A stretch of 64,000 nucleotides of DNA from Edaphobacter lichenicola. Lineage in GTDB: Bacteria > Acidobacteriota > Terriglobia > Terriglobales > Acidobacteriaceae. The stretch is from positions 372,001 through 436,000 of the forward strand of contig NZ_JACHDY010000003.1 of assembly GCF_014201315.1 (NCBI RefSeq). The letters run 5' to 3'. The notes beneath the pieces are model-generated. The model saw only the letters and a list, made by a program, of their open reading frames with translations, was not told the DNA's origin and did no database searches. Below are positions 1-9,210 of this stretch, piece by piece (positions within the stretch are counted from its first letter, which is position 1; the number at the start of each line of letters is the position of its first letter). A program made the translations under genes and the position numbers.

Positions 1-235
1 GGCATGTGCCGTCGATGCGACTGGCTTCGCAACTGCTGGGGCGGATTTATCCATAGCCGTGAGCACGATCCGCGATGTGACGGCGACAATGGCGCCATCC
101 CAGGTGCGGCAGACGATCGGCGTCCGTGCGCTTGGTTCCTCGATCACTGAGCAGCCGATCGACTTATCCAGCAACGTGCACCAGGCGATCGTGACGAGCC
201 AGGACCTTGAGGGATTACCGAAAGGAAATTTATGT
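1..235 (+). pseudogene. Oar-like TonB-dependent receptor fragment (5' part missing from window)
   Basis: From base 2 the plus strand reads, without a stop, a stretch that aligns residue by residue with the plug-entry region of the intact receptor at 5413-8436. Shared words include QPIDLSSNVHQ and QDLEGLP. Similarity ends abruptly after QDLEGLPKG near base 235. The reading frame continues to about 496, but those residues no longer resemble any receptor. In the intact protein this point is followed by about 800 further residues (rest of plug and beta-barrel). The fragment therefore cannot make a functional outer-membrane receptor and is best read as the truncated 5' portion of a paralogue. Its start lies outside the window. 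I see nothing recognisable between 236 and 504. Confidence 0.75.
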
Positions 236-504
236 ACGTTAAGGCCAGCAGCAGCCTTTCTACGGTCGCCAGGCTCGGAATGGACTAAAAGTCAAAGCCG
301 CCCTTCAGTGCGGCAGTCACCCTCTTGTCCGTTGTTTCCTGAATGCCTACAACCCGCCCGGAACACGGCAAATCGGCGCCAGGGCGGCAGGATGAGTGCA
401 TCGGGCAGTTCGCAACAGTTGAGAACAGAAGACGCCAACATTGGTGAAACACTGGCCACTTGCAATTTGGCGGGAGCTCACATGACCAAGAGCTAAGACT
501 GTCC

Positions 505-1785
505 TTAGTCTTTCTTGATCTTATATGTGGCTCGATCCTCAAGTTCGTGTAGACGCCGTTCCAGGAATCGCCGCGCAGGTTCCTGCCAGGCAAGGCTTAG
601 AGCTCTTTTATAGGACGCTACCGCTTCCGGTGTTTTGCGCAAACGCTGGCGCAGGTCGGCGCGCACGGAATGGGCAAGATAGTAATTCTGCAAGTCACCG
701 CGCTCCAAGATTCGGTCGACGATTGCGAGCCCTGTCGCCGGCCCATCGCGCATGGCGACCGCAACCGCACGGTTGAGTTCAATCACCGGCGAAGGATTTG
801 CACGAAGAAGCACATCGTAGAGTCCGACAATCTGCGCCCAGTCGGTGGAAATAGACTCTTTTGCCTGCGCATGCACTGCCGCGATGGCCGCCTGCAATGT
901 GTACGGCCCGACGCAGCGCGTTGCCAATGAGCTTTTTATCAGCCCTCTTCCTTCATTAATAAGCTTCTCGTTCCAGAGTGAACGGTCCTGCTCTTCAAGG
1001 AGGACGATCTCACCATCAGGCGTAACGCGGGTGGCGCGGCGCGATTCCTGGAGAAGCATCAACGCCAGCAATCCGAGCGTCTCCGCCTCGGGCAGCAGGT
1101 CCACGAGCAGGCGCCCAAGGCGGATCGCTTCCTCTGACAGATCGGCCCGCGTCAGTGATGCCCCTGCTGATGCGGCGTAGCCCTCGGTAAAGATTAGGTA
1201 GATCACTTGGAGCACCGAGTCCAATCGATCGGACAGATCAACCCGTTCAGGCACTTCGTAGGGAATTTTCGCATCGCGGATCTTCGCCTTGGCGCGGACG
1301 ATCCGCTTTGCGATTGTCGGCGCACTCATAAGGAATGCCCGCGCAATCTCTTCCGTCGTAAGACCGCAGACTTCGCGCAAGGTCAGGGATATTTGCGCAT
1401 CCCGCGGCAGCGCTGGGTGGCAACAAATGAAAATAAGTCGCAACCGGTCATCTTCGAGGAGTTGATCGTCCCACTGTGCTGGGTCGAACGCCTCCAATTG
1501 AAGGTGTTCCGCAGCATCCTCCAGCGATGCATGAAAGCGGCCGCGCCGACGCATCTTGTCGATGGCTTTGAATCGCCCTGTTGACACCAGCCATGCTCGC
1601 GGATTGGCGGGAACCCCAGCTTGCGCCCACTTTTCCATCGCCGCCATGAAAGCGTCGTGAAGCGATTCCTCCGCAAGATCGAAATCCCCGAGCACCCGGA
1701 TAAGCGACGCAAGGATGCGTCGCGAATCTGTGCTGTAGATCGCTTTGACTATCTCTCGCACCTGGGCGGGTGTTTCTCCTGCCAT
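505..1785 (-). CDS. ECF42-type RNA polymerase sigma factor with C-terminal TPR-like extension
   Basis: An alternative sigma factor of about 426 residues. The first 170 residues hold sigma region 2 (about 10-75, with the DFDLAEESLHDAF helix) and region 4 (about 110-165, LREVCGLTTEEIARAF helix-turn-helix). The remaining 250 residues form the long helical tail (DUF6596, with TEGYAAS and an Asn-rich TPR-like part) that defines the ECF42 group. Known family members sit next to DGPF/YCII genes and control them without a classical anti-sigma factor; the tail is thought to carry the control. Here it is the last gene of an operon that begins with a DGPF gene, which fits. I chose ATG at 1785 because AGGGA lies 9 bases upstream; a GTG at 1806 is possible. 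The gene ends in TAA at 505. Confidence 0.9.
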   Translation of the reverse strand: MAGETPAQVREIVKAIYSTDSRRILASLIRVLGDFDLAEESLHDAFMAAMEKWAQAGVPANPRAWLVSTGRFKAIDKMRRRGRFHASLEDAAEHLQLEAFDPAQWDDQLLEDDRLRLIFICCHPALPRDAQISLTLREVCGLTTEEIARAFLMSAPTIAKRIVRAKAKIRDAKIPYEVPERVDLSDRLDSVLQVIYLIFTEGYAASAGASLTRADLSEEAIRLGRLLVDLLPEAETLGLLALMLLQESRRATRVTPDGEIVLLEEQDRSLWNEKLINEGRGLIKSSLATRCVGPYTLQAAIAAVHAQAKESISTDWAQIVGLYDVLLRANPSPVIELNRAVAVAMRDGPATGLAIVDRILERGDLQNYYLAHSVRADLRQRLRKTPEAVASYKRALSLAWQEPARRFLERRLHELEDRATYKIKKD

Positions 1786-1854
1786 ACTTCGTGGTCCCTC
1801 GCTCACCTATGGGCCCGGCACGGAACTACCACGCCTGAGCACAATACAGCATGG

Positions 1855-2799
1855 TCATTCTGAAGCATATTGCAAAATGAGGTCTGCCACCGCCTCCGGC
1901 TTTTCCTCCACTACATAGTGGACACTGCCTTTGATAATCGCCGTCCTTACATTTGCACACCCGTGCGTTCGCATAACTTCGGCGATCCTGGGCAAGAACC
2001 GAGCGAAAACGTCCCACTCTCCGGCTCCCAGCACGAACGGCATTGGAATTGGAGCGCGTTGTTCAGCATTGAATTTGGCGTTCTCCAGGAAGGCGCGGTA
2101 GAACTCGAATGCTGTCTTGAGGTGATCCGGATCGCGATAAGCATTGGCATAGTGGACCACGGTCTCGTCACTGAAGGGCTTGGCTGAGAAGAAATAGCTA
2201 AAATAGCTCTGCTGACGGCCGGCAACAAGCTTCTCCGGCAGGTCCGTCTGGTGAAATAGTACGTGCCACATTACAGGCAGAGCTTCGATTTCATTCCAGG
2301 GATCGAGACCCGGAAGTGCAACATCCAGGATCATCACTCCGCGGGCACCCTGCGGGTAACGTCGAGCAAAGGCGTAAGCGACCATGCCTCCGATATCGTG
2401 GCCGACAACATAGACATGTTCGAGATGAAGATTCTCAGCCAACTCGTGTATGTCCTTTGCAAGATTGGCTGCGTCGTAGCCATCTGAAGTGGCCGCCGAT
2501 TCGCCGACACCGCGTAGATCAACCGCTACCACCGTGAACCGGCTCACGAGTTGCGGCATGACTTTGCGAAACTCATACCAATCTTCAGGAAACCCGTGAA
2601 TCAGGATCACCGGGGGCCCTGTTCCGCCACGGACGAAGTGCAGAGATGTGCCGTTCACCTTCACAAGCCCCGCTGTGAACGCATTTCCTAGCTGTTCTAC
2701 AACCTTATCCTCTGTCGGGTTCAGGTTTGCTTGCCCAAGAACGTTTGTTGCTAGAGTCAGTCCAACCAGTCCCGCTAATCTTATGAGCTTGAAATTCAT
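1855..2799 (-). CDS. Exported alpha/beta hydrolase, epoxide hydrolase/haloalkane dehalogenase-like
   Basis: A 314-residue hydrolase. Residues 1-22 form a signal peptide (LAGLVGLTLATNVLGQA), so it probably acts in the periplasm. The fold is clear: oxyanion motif HGFPEDW at about 69, DLRGVGES strand, and the nucleophile elbow GHDIGG with Asp135 instead of Ser. An Asp nucleophile is typical of epoxide hydrolases and dehalogenases. The general base is probably the His in KGSVHYVVEE near the C-terminus, and a charge-relay acid in GEWDVFARF is likely. GGAGAC precedes the ATG by a suitable gap. It is the third gene of the ECF42 operon. The substrate cannot be told from sequence; neighbouring DGPF and DUF1569 genes suggest a stress or detoxification role, but that is inference. 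Confidence 0.88.
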   Translation of the reverse strand: MNFKLIRLAGLVGLTLATNVLGQANLNPTEDKVVEQLGNAFTAGLVKVNGTSLHFVRGGTGPPVILIHGFPEDWYEFRKVMPQLVSRFTVVAVDLRGVGESAATSDGYDAANLAKDIHELAENLHLEHVYVVGHDIGGMVAYAFARRYPQGARGVMILDVALPGLDPWNEIEALPVMWHVLFHQTDLPEKLVAGRQQSYFSYFFSAKPFSDETVVHYANAYRDPDHLKTAFEFYRAFLENAKFNAEQRAPIPMPFVLGAGEWDVFARFLPRIAEVMRTHGCANVRTAIIKGSVHYVVEEKPEAVADLILQYASE

Positions 2800-2836
2800 G
2801 GATTCGTCTCCGGTATTAGGTGAAAGTGGTCTTGCT

Positions 2837-3289
2837 CTATACGCCGAACTGTCTCAGGTGATGATCGAGATGCTTGTACATCAGTTCCGCCCACTCCTCC
2901 GGGGTTAGCCGGCCAAAAAAACTATGCGGATGCACCGTGCACCCCTTCGGTCCCGCCACTACAAAACGATCAATCAATCTGCCCAACCGCTCTCGTTCCG
3001 TTCCCAGGTCCCGTCGATCCTGTACCAAGAGATCCCTCGACGTCGGCGAACCCCGGCGCATAAGTCTGTCATTTCCAAGCGCCATCGGCTTCACCACCCG
3101 TCCCATGATCCGTGCCAGCAGCATTCGCGGCGGAATCCGATCTCCAACCGCCAACTCCATGCTTCCCGCACAGTGCGCCATCGCCTGGCCTGGGGTCATC
3201 GTGCCCCACTCACGCTGGCAATCCGGCTGCAATCGCGCCAGTCTCTCCTTGATCTGTTCTACCGCTCTCGCTTCAAATAAACTCCTCAT
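2837..3289 (-). CDS. DUF1569 (DinB-superfamily-like) protein
   Basis: A protein of about 150 residues with the DUF1569 hallmark near its N-terminus, WGTMTPGQAMAHCAGSMELA, and the C-terminal PEEWAELMYKHLDHHLRQFGV. Spaced His residues (AHC, the HxxHHLRQF end) are the sort that bind a metal in the DinB/YfiT superfamily, although no activity is established for DUF1569. I chose ATG at 3289 (MRSLFEARAVEQIKERL) because it matches where family members begin and is preceded by GAGAGGA; an upstream ATG at 3325 would add unrelated residues. It lies between the DGPF gene and the hydrolase on the same strand, so it belongs to the ECF42 operon. A second, damaged DUF1569 gene is at 13007-13456. Confidence 0.85.
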   Translation of the reverse strand: MRSLFEARAVEQIKERLARLQPDCQREWGTMTPGQAMAHCAGSMELAVGDRIPPRMLLARIMGRVVKPMALGNDRLMRRGSPTSRDLLVQDRRDLGTERERLGRLIDRFVVAGPKGCTVHPHSFFGRLTPEEWAELMYKHLDHHLRQFGV

Positions 3290-3411
3290 ACAGAAGGGTC
3301 CTCTCTCACAGTGGGTAATCGCCATTGATGTGCGTGTGTCCTGCCGAAGTTCGGGTCCACGTTCTGCCGCCCGACTCTCAGAAGACGGTCGACGGCAATG
3401 TACGCAGACCA

Positions 3412-3795
3412 TTACCGTCCTGGCTTGTCTTTCCAATATTCAAGCGTGGGGTTTTCGATGACTGGACGCACCTCGACCCCTCCCAGACGAGCCGGCGGAA
3501 TTCGGGAAGCGATCTGAATGGCCTCATTCAGGTCTCGGGCCTCGATGAGGATAAACCCGCCAATTTGTTCGTTGGTCTCAACAAACGGGCCGTCCGTGAC
3601 CGTCACCTTTCCACTCCGCACGCGCACGGTACTGGCCGCATGGACGTCTTCAAGAGGATAGGCGGTAATAAAGTGACCCGTCGTCTGCAATTCGTCGTTG
3701 AAAGAAATAGCCTCATCAATCAGAGCCAAGGACTCGCGCTCCGACAGGGCATTCCGCTTCTTCTCGTCATAGAAGACCAAACATAGATATTTCAT
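3412..3795 (-). CDS. DGPF/YCII-related domain protein, presumed ECF42 partner
   Basis: A 127-residue single-domain protein beginning MKYLCLVFYDE and containing VTDGPFVETNEQIGGFILIEARDLNEA, which includes the DGPF motif that names the family. These ferredoxin-fold YCII-related proteins are the constant genomic partners and known targets of ECF42 sigma factors; their biochemical role is not established. ATG at 3795 is supported by AGGGGAG seven bases upstream and by the family's usual first residues; an in-frame ATG further up would add 22 unrelated residues. It is the first gene of the minus-strand operon that ends in the sigma factor at 505-1785. Confidence 0.92.
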   Translation of the reverse strand: MKYLCLVFYDEKKRNALSERESLALIDEAISFNDELQTTGHFITAYPLEDVHAASTVRVRSGKVTVTDGPFVETNEQIGGFILIEARDLNEAIQIASRIPPARLGGVEVRPVIENPTLEYWKDKPGR

Positions 3796-3833
3796 GGCAC
3801 TCCCCTTCAGGCATTTGCATCGTTCATCAGATA

Positions 3834-3860
3834 GTCGTATCAGTTTCCTGGAATTGGACA
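3834..3860 (-). promoter_or_regulatory. Candidate ECF42-dependent promoter upstream of the DGPF gene
   Basis: Read on the minus strand there is TGTCCA (3860-3855), a 17-base spacer, and CGAC (3837-3834). From memory, ECF42 promoters carry a TGTCGA-like -35 and a CGA-containing -10 element; this site differs at one base in the -35. A start point some 8-10 bases downstream would leave a leader of about 30 bases before the DGPF ATG at 3795. This is a pattern match by eye in one place, so it is tentative. Confidence 0.35.
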
Positions 3861-4059
3861 CATTTGGTTGCAGAGTCCTGAAAATATTTATCTCCGGCAG
3901 CCACGAATAACCGAAGAGATCAAGAGGCAGTTACTGAAGCGTAATACACCAAATTCCGAAGCGTTGAATTTTGAATCTATCATCGACCTTGCGCGATGGG
4001 CCTGCGACTAGTGCGCTGCAGACAAGCCTGATACGAATCTCGACATAGAACTGGGGGCC

Positions 4060-4263
4060 GTGCGTCTCACCCCAAAGCTCTCTTTACAGCCTCAAGCATC
4101 AACCAGCGCATCCCCATGCGAACGACTTGGCGGCGACGGAATCAACACCGGAGGCTTTCGGTTCAACGCTCCGGACTCCGACTTCGAAACAAACTACGTC
4201 GGCAGGATCGACTACGATCTCGCCAGCAAGATCAGAATCTTCGGCCGGCCGTTGTTTTCGTAA
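4060..4263 (+). pseudogene. Internal fragment of an Oar-like TonB-dependent receptor
   Basis: A short plus-strand frame contains TGGFRFNAPDSDFETNYVGR followed by IDYDLASKIRIFGR. This is the pattern found in the plug-to-barrel region of Oar-like receptors, where the product of an Asn-rich stretch is followed by a 'GR.DY.l..k..iFgR' strand. Sequence before and after is not receptor-like and the frame stops within 70 residues. It is a relic, not a small gene. Together with the fragment at 1-235 it suggests an old duplicated receptor that was broken up here. Confidence 0.55.
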
Positions 4264-5412
4264 GCGTTGTTGTACTTAATGGTTGAAACGTTAATCACCC
4301 AGCCGGGAGTCGGGGCAACGTTTTACGGGAACTGTTGAACTGCCTTCGCCGTGGGGCGACTCGCAACGATATTCCGGCGTTGCTAAGGGATTGCTCTGAG
4401 ATTTTGGAACTCTTCGTCGTGGAGTTACCGTAACTTCCCCTATTTTGCGGGAATACACGGCAAGGCGGATGGGGTAGGTTCTTGGTAGTAGTCATTCCAG
4501 AGACCCCAATACTGCTTCTTCCGTTCGAACAACTCTAGCTGGACGGCCACCAGTAGTAGCTTACTTGTCACGGCACCATGAGGCGGAAATTGAAACCGGA
4601 TTTCAGTATCGGTTTTTGTGTTCGGGTTGATGCTCTTGCCGCCGTTATCGATGTGGGGTCTCCATTGGCCAGCCCCATGCCGTGAATCACTAATTCTGCA
4701 GGGAATCCTGACTATCTACGACGTATAAAGGTCCTAGCCGGATGATACGCGGTATGTCAGAGCTGAAGGGCAAGTTCGATATTGCTCCCGCCAAGGTATC
4801 GGTTACCGTCTGCAAATCTTTGGTGGAAGTCGAGAGGGATTCGTTCAATAGGGCCATGCTCGACTTTACCTCCTGTTGTCCCGTCGGAGCATTCTCAACG
4901 AGTCGGCATATGCCGTACGGAAACTACCGATTGCATTGAGCGCTGCTTGGCTGATTCCATTGCGACTCCGCGCCCTTGCGCTCCGGCGTTGTAAACAACA
5001 TTATTTGCCTTCTGTTCTTCTTCGGAGGCGCAGCCGTACGCGGTCCAAACCTTGTCGCGCTGGCTGAGAACGATCTCTGCGGCACAAGCGATAACGAATG
5101 TTCATGGCCCGTGGCTACCAATGCGAGACCGATTCTGAGTCGTGCTCAACGCAGCCGCAGTTGGCGGGCGCTGCCTCACTTCTTCGGGAACGGCAGCGGC
5201 ACCCCTTGCGATTTCTTCTCGACTCATTGTTTGGTTGCGGGAGAGAGCTGCCTCAACGGCCGTGGCCAGCCGAAATATGGCATCGCGCTGCCGCAATTTG
5301 CTTGGTGCGATTCGAAGCCATACTGGACGAAGCGTTGAATCGCGACTAGAATTCCGCCAATCCGGTCCAGCTTGTGAGCAGCGTGTGCATCCCGAATAGA
5401 AGGACGCCCAAC
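4264..5412. other. Long stretch without a recognisable gene
   Basis: About 1.1 kb upstream of the receptor at 5413 has no gene I can support. Two minus-strand frames look somewhat protein-like: 4444-4690 (containing NPNTKTDTEIRFQFPPHG and LELFERKKQYWGLWNDYY) and 5102-5340 (RQRDAIFRLATAVEAAL). Neither has a convincing start, ribosome-binding site or known family, and both end in stops. They may be decayed genes. The promoter of the 5413 receptor should lie near the end of this stretch, but I cannot place it. Confidence 0.5.
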
Positions 5413-8400
5413 ATGCGAATCAGGTTCTTTGGTATTCTGCCGTTCATATTTTGCGCCGCGGCTCTAAATGCACAGAACTCTAGCGGTAGCATGCGCGGAG
5501 TTGTTCAGGACTCAGCTAAAGCGCGCGTCTCCGCCGCGACCATTGATGTCGAATGGTCAGGCTCTTCGCAGACCAGGCATGCCACCTCCGATTCTCAGGG
5601 AGAATTTCGCGTCGAAGACCTGACTCCTGGTTCTTGGCATGTGAGCGTCTATGCGCCCAGTTTTGCGAACGCCACGGCAGATGTCTCTGTTGCCGCGAGC
5701 ACGACCCGAGACATTCTAGTTACCCTGCAGCCTTCGACAGTGCAACAGGCAGTTGGTGTCCGGGCGCAAAGCTCTTCGATTTCGACGCAACCTATCGACC
5801 TGTCCAGCAACGTTCATCAGAGTGTTGTTACTACGCAAGATTTGGAAGGATTGCCGCTTCCAGCAAGAAGTTTTGCCAACATAGCTTATCTCGCTCCTGG
5901 GACCGAACCGGTGGAACCGTCCGACCCTACAAAAGCACGAATCACAGCGGTTTCGACCGGCGGCAGCTCTGGCCTGAACAACGAGCTTACCGTCGATGGT
6001 GGCGACAACTCGGACGACTATATTGGCGGTTTCCTACAGAACTTTTCCCCGGACGCCATTCAAGAGTTTGCAATACGCACGGCCCAAGAGGACGCCGATA
6101 CCGGAGGTACTACCGCCGGCTCAATTGTGACTACAACCAAGAGTGGCACCAACGAATGGCATGGTATTGCGGCATTCTATGAGCGAGCGGCTGCGTTGAA
6201 CGCTCGGTATCCGATTGAGAATCCTGCTCCGAATCCAAAGCAGCCTTTTTCCCGTCAGAATTACGTTGGAACTCTCGGAGGTCCGATTGAACCGGGCAAA
6301 CTTTGGTTCTTTACGGCTTTTGAAAGTGTGCAGGAGAATGCCAGCATAGCCTACAGTCCAACGAGCGCTACTCAATTCGATGCGCTCTCGTCTTTGGCTT
6401 CCGAAGGGCTGATTCCTGAGGTTCCTTCTATCACGGTGCCTGATAACGTCCGCATACCGTTCCGCGATTATTTCGGCTCGCTCCGTCTTGACTGGACGCA
6501 GTCGGCAAAGTCCCAGTGGTTTCTGAGGGGATCAACCGATACTTACACCACACATAATGACCTTGTGCAGCAGGCCACGCTGCCTTCTACGGGTTTGCTT
6601 ACACACAACAACTACTTCAGCCTGTTGATCAGCACCCAATACACTTTCACTCCAACCCTGGTAGGGAAACTGGTACTCAACGCTAGCGGATTGCACCTCA
6701 CTCAATCCCGTAACTCGGATCTTGGCTTTGCTCTCGCCTTTCCTGTCAGCTCGACCGCGCTCACCGTTTCCGGTTTTGAAACCTATGGTGACAACCAATT
6801 CGCCACGCCAATTACGTTCTTCCCTTCCGAGCGCAACCAGGAGAAGTATCAGATTCGATATGACGTGAGCAGCGCTCGAGGCCGCCACGCGATGAAGTTC
6901 GGAGTTAACTTCATCCACGAGCCTGTGCTCGGCGGTGCGTTTCCAAATAGCACAGAGACTCTGTTTCAGCTCCCACAGAATCCCACTTACTACCTAAGCA
7001 ACCCGTCTCAGTTCAGCACCGACCTGCTAGCCGGAGCTACAACCTCCAACTTGGGTGGTAGCTTCTCACAAAACGTCCAGCGTTTAGCGCTTTACGCGCA
7101 GGATTCCTGGAGAGTCTCGCCGAGCCTAACCTTCAACTACGGCCTTCGCTATTCGACGAGCTTTGGACTCTTCAATGGATCGGGGCACAGTCAGACAAAC
7201 AATCCCGGATACATCACCCTCGCGGCGCTGGGTATTCCGCTCGTCGCGAGCGCCCCGCATGACGATCGCAAACAGATTGCACCTCGGTTAGGTTTCGCCT
7301 ATTCGCCCGGCAGTAGCCGAATGACGGTTCTTCGGGGTGGTTTCGGACTGTACTTTAGTGATCTGGCTCAGACTGGTTGGGCAACTGCATTGCAGGCCGT
7401 AAATATGCCACCAGGCCCTTGCGTCGATCCGGTTCAAAACCAGGACAGTTCGCAAAACGCAGGATGTGTCCCGGGGAGCGCCTCCGGAGGGACAGCAAAC
7501 TTGATTGATTCTGGTTATAAAACCCCTTACGCAATCCACATTTCCGGTGGCGTCCAACATGCGTTTAACGCGAACTGGTCGTTAAGCGCCGACTACATCC
7601 ACGAACAAGGAAATCATGCCTACCGCGCCTACAGCTACACCGGGGGTATTAACCTCTTCACACCGGAACTTCCAGTTACAGATCCAAACCAGGCGACTTA
7701 CGTCCCAAATGTGAATGTCTTCCACTCCGACAATCGATCTAGCTATAACGGACTCATGGTGCATTTACAGGGCAACGTGACGCGCCGGTTCAATCTCATT
7801 GCGAACTACACTTTATCGAAGGCGCAGACCTGGGGCTGCGTCCTTGGGGAACTTTTTGACTATGTCAACGGCGTATGCAATCCTCTGAACTCTTTTGGCC
7901 CCGGTGACTATGGCCCTTCGGGGGAAGATGTCCGTCAGCGCTTTGTTATCGCTGGAACCTTGCAGGCACCGGCAGGCTTTCAGATCAGCGCTTTGTCGCA
8001 GGGTGAAAGCGCGCGTCCTTTCACCATCACCACGGCGGACAACAGTATGCGCATTGCGATCAATGGACTGCCTACGTCGCTTGACCAGTTCCGCGGCACT
8101 CCCTATCTTCAAACCGACCTGCGCGTAAGCCGTCCGGTATCGCTCAGGGATAGTTGGACAATCATGCCATTTGCGGAGTTCTTCAATCTCTTCAATCGCA
8201 ATAACCCGGGTGCGAATTATGTGACCAATATCGCGTCACTTCCAGTGCCATCGGCGCAGGCGCAGGCCGGCAATATTACCGATATTTGTACCAACGCGGC
8301 CTGTACCTCCACTGAACCTATTACCAGCCCAAATCAATTGCGTCTGGCAGGCGGCGCGCTTGGAGACTTCTTTGGACCGGGCACCACCGTCGGAATCCCC

Positions 8401-8436
8401 TTCGCGGCACAACTAGGTGTGAGAGTCACATTCTAG
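5413..8436 (+). CDS. Oar-like TonB-dependent outer-membrane receptor
   Basis: A 1007-residue receptor of the Oar-like group typical of Acidobacteria. Residues 1-20 are a signal peptide ending LNAQ. Next comes a carboxypeptidase-regulatory (CarboxypepD_reg) domain, from SGSMRGVVQDSAKARVSAATI to about residue 110. A plug domain follows (STQPIDLSSNVHQSVVTTQDLEGLP, then NELTVDGGDNSDDYIGG), and then a long beta-barrel with RGGFGLYFSD and NPNLSADYIHEQGNHAYR-like segments. It ends in the aromatic residue expected of an outer-membrane protein (LGVRVTF). ATG at 5413 starts exactly at the signal peptide; 13 upstream codons are not signal-like. Family members take up large ligands such as oligosaccharides or peptides; the ligand here is unknown. 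No dedicated TonB-ExbBD genes are nearby. Confidence 0.93.
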   Translation: MRIRFFGILPFIFCAAALNAQNSSGSMRGVVQDSAKARVSAATIDVEWSGSSQTRHATSDSQGEFRVEDLTPGSWHVSVYAPSFANATADVSVAASTTRDILVTLQPSTVQQAVGVRAQSSSISTQPIDLSSNVHQSVVTTQDLEGLPLPARSFANIAYLAPGTEPVEPSDPTKARITAVSTGGSSGLNNELTVDGGDNSDDYIGGFLQNFSPDAIQEFAIRTAQEDADTGGTTAGSIVTTTKSGTNEWHGIAAFYERAAALNARYPIENPAPNPKQPFSRQNYVGTLGGPIEPGKLWFFTAFESVQENASIAYSPTSATQFDALSSLASEGLIPEVPSITVPDNVRIPFRDYFGSLRLDWTQSAKSQWFLRGSTDTYTTHNDLVQQATLPSTGLLTHNNYFSLLISTQYTFTPTLVGKLVLNASGLHLTQSRNSDLGFALAFPVSSTALTVSGFETYGDNQFATPITFFPSERNQEKYQIRYDVSSARGRHAMKFGVNFIHEPVLGGAFPNSTETLFQLPQNPTYYLSNPSQFSTDLLAGATTSNLGGSFSQNVQRLALYAQDSWRVSPSLTFNYGLRYSTSFGLFNGSGHSQTNNPGYITLAALGIPLVASAPHDDRKQIAPRLGFAYSPGSSRMTVLRGGFGLYFSDLAQTGWATALQAVNMPPGPCVDPVQNQDSSQNAGCVPGSASGGTANLIDSGYKTPYAIHISGGVQHAFNANWSLSADYIHEQGNHAYRAYSYTGGINLFTPELPVTDPNQATYVPNVNVFHSDNRSSYNGLMVHLQGNVTRRFNLIANYTLSKAQTWGCVLGELFDYVNGVCNPLNSFGPGDYGPSGEDVRQRFVIAGTLQAPAGFQISALSQGESARPFTITTADNSMRIAINGLPTSLDQFRGTPYLQTDLRVSRPVSLRDSWTIMPFAEFFNLFNRNNPGANYVTNIASLPVPSAQAQAGNITDICTNAACTSTEPITSPNQLRLAGGALGDFFGPGTTVGIPFAAQLGVRVTF

Positions 8437-8478
8437 CTAAGATGACCTACATCCTCGTCTCTGACAGGAGTCTCCTTC

Positions 8479-8730
8479 ATGACGGTTCGCTCTCTCTCGC
8501 TCTCAGCTTGCGACGGTTCGATCCCGTCTCTGTTTTCGAACCAGGTTGCCGCCAAACCCACAAGCCTGCACACCTCGAAGAACCTCCGTCCCGACTATGA
8601 CCAAAGCTCCGTAGATGCGGTGACCGAATGGCGCTTCAAGACTGCTTTGGAGAACGGGAAATCTCTACCTGCGAACCAGCATCGAGATCACCTACTCTAT
8701 TCAGCCGTAAAAACAAGGCGAGGCCACTGA
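8479..8730 (+). pseudogene. Possible TonB C-terminal-domain relic
   Basis: The frame contains SSVDAVTEWRFKTALENGKSLPAN at about 8605-8679. That is the core of a TonB C-terminal domain ('A..Av.qWrFkPA..nGkpv'), the part that contacts TonB-dependent receptors. The rest of the domain, the membrane anchor and the proline-rich linker are missing. It sits just after a receptor gene, where a dedicated TonB would make sense. The remaining sequence up to 9162 shows nothing recognisable. Confidence 0.45.
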
Positions 8731-9162
8731 TGATCAGTCGCATCGCAAACATCTAAATCGCAGCTGTGGAATTGCTCCGCGCTTCCTGGGATTGGTAGAT
8801 CCCTTACGTTTTTCCGTTCCATTGCAACTCAGACCCCATACTCATGCAGCGCAGTAGTGCGATCCGGCGGTAGTCACAACATGCAGTCGTAGTCCGTCGA
8901 TCCCGAGCTGCTTAAGCGACTTTTCTGTTCAGTTGCTCCCCAATACCCGAGGTCGAGAATCTTGGCGGGATCGGCGAAGGTGAATTTGCGGGGCAGACAC
9001 GGTTCTCTCGGGCAACGCAAAGTATGTAGGTGACGGCTCCACAAACGAAGGAGCGGTTGAGGGGCAAGATTATCGAGAGCGTGAACTATGGCCATGAGAA
9101 TGGAATCGACAGCAAAGAGATTCGCGAGTGGAAGTGACCGGTAACTTGAGACAGGAACGACG

Positions 9163-9198
9163 AAAGGCCCCGCCCCCGCGATGGAGGATGGGGCTTTT
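9163..9198 (-). terminator. Probable terminator of the minus-strand receptor gene
   Basis: Read on the minus strand, an AAAAGCCCC arm, a GC-rich loop and GGGGCCTTT form an imperfect stem just past the stop at 9211. The T-run is short, so this is a moderate call. Confidence 0.45.
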
Positions 9199-9210
9199 CT
9201 GTTGTTCGAG

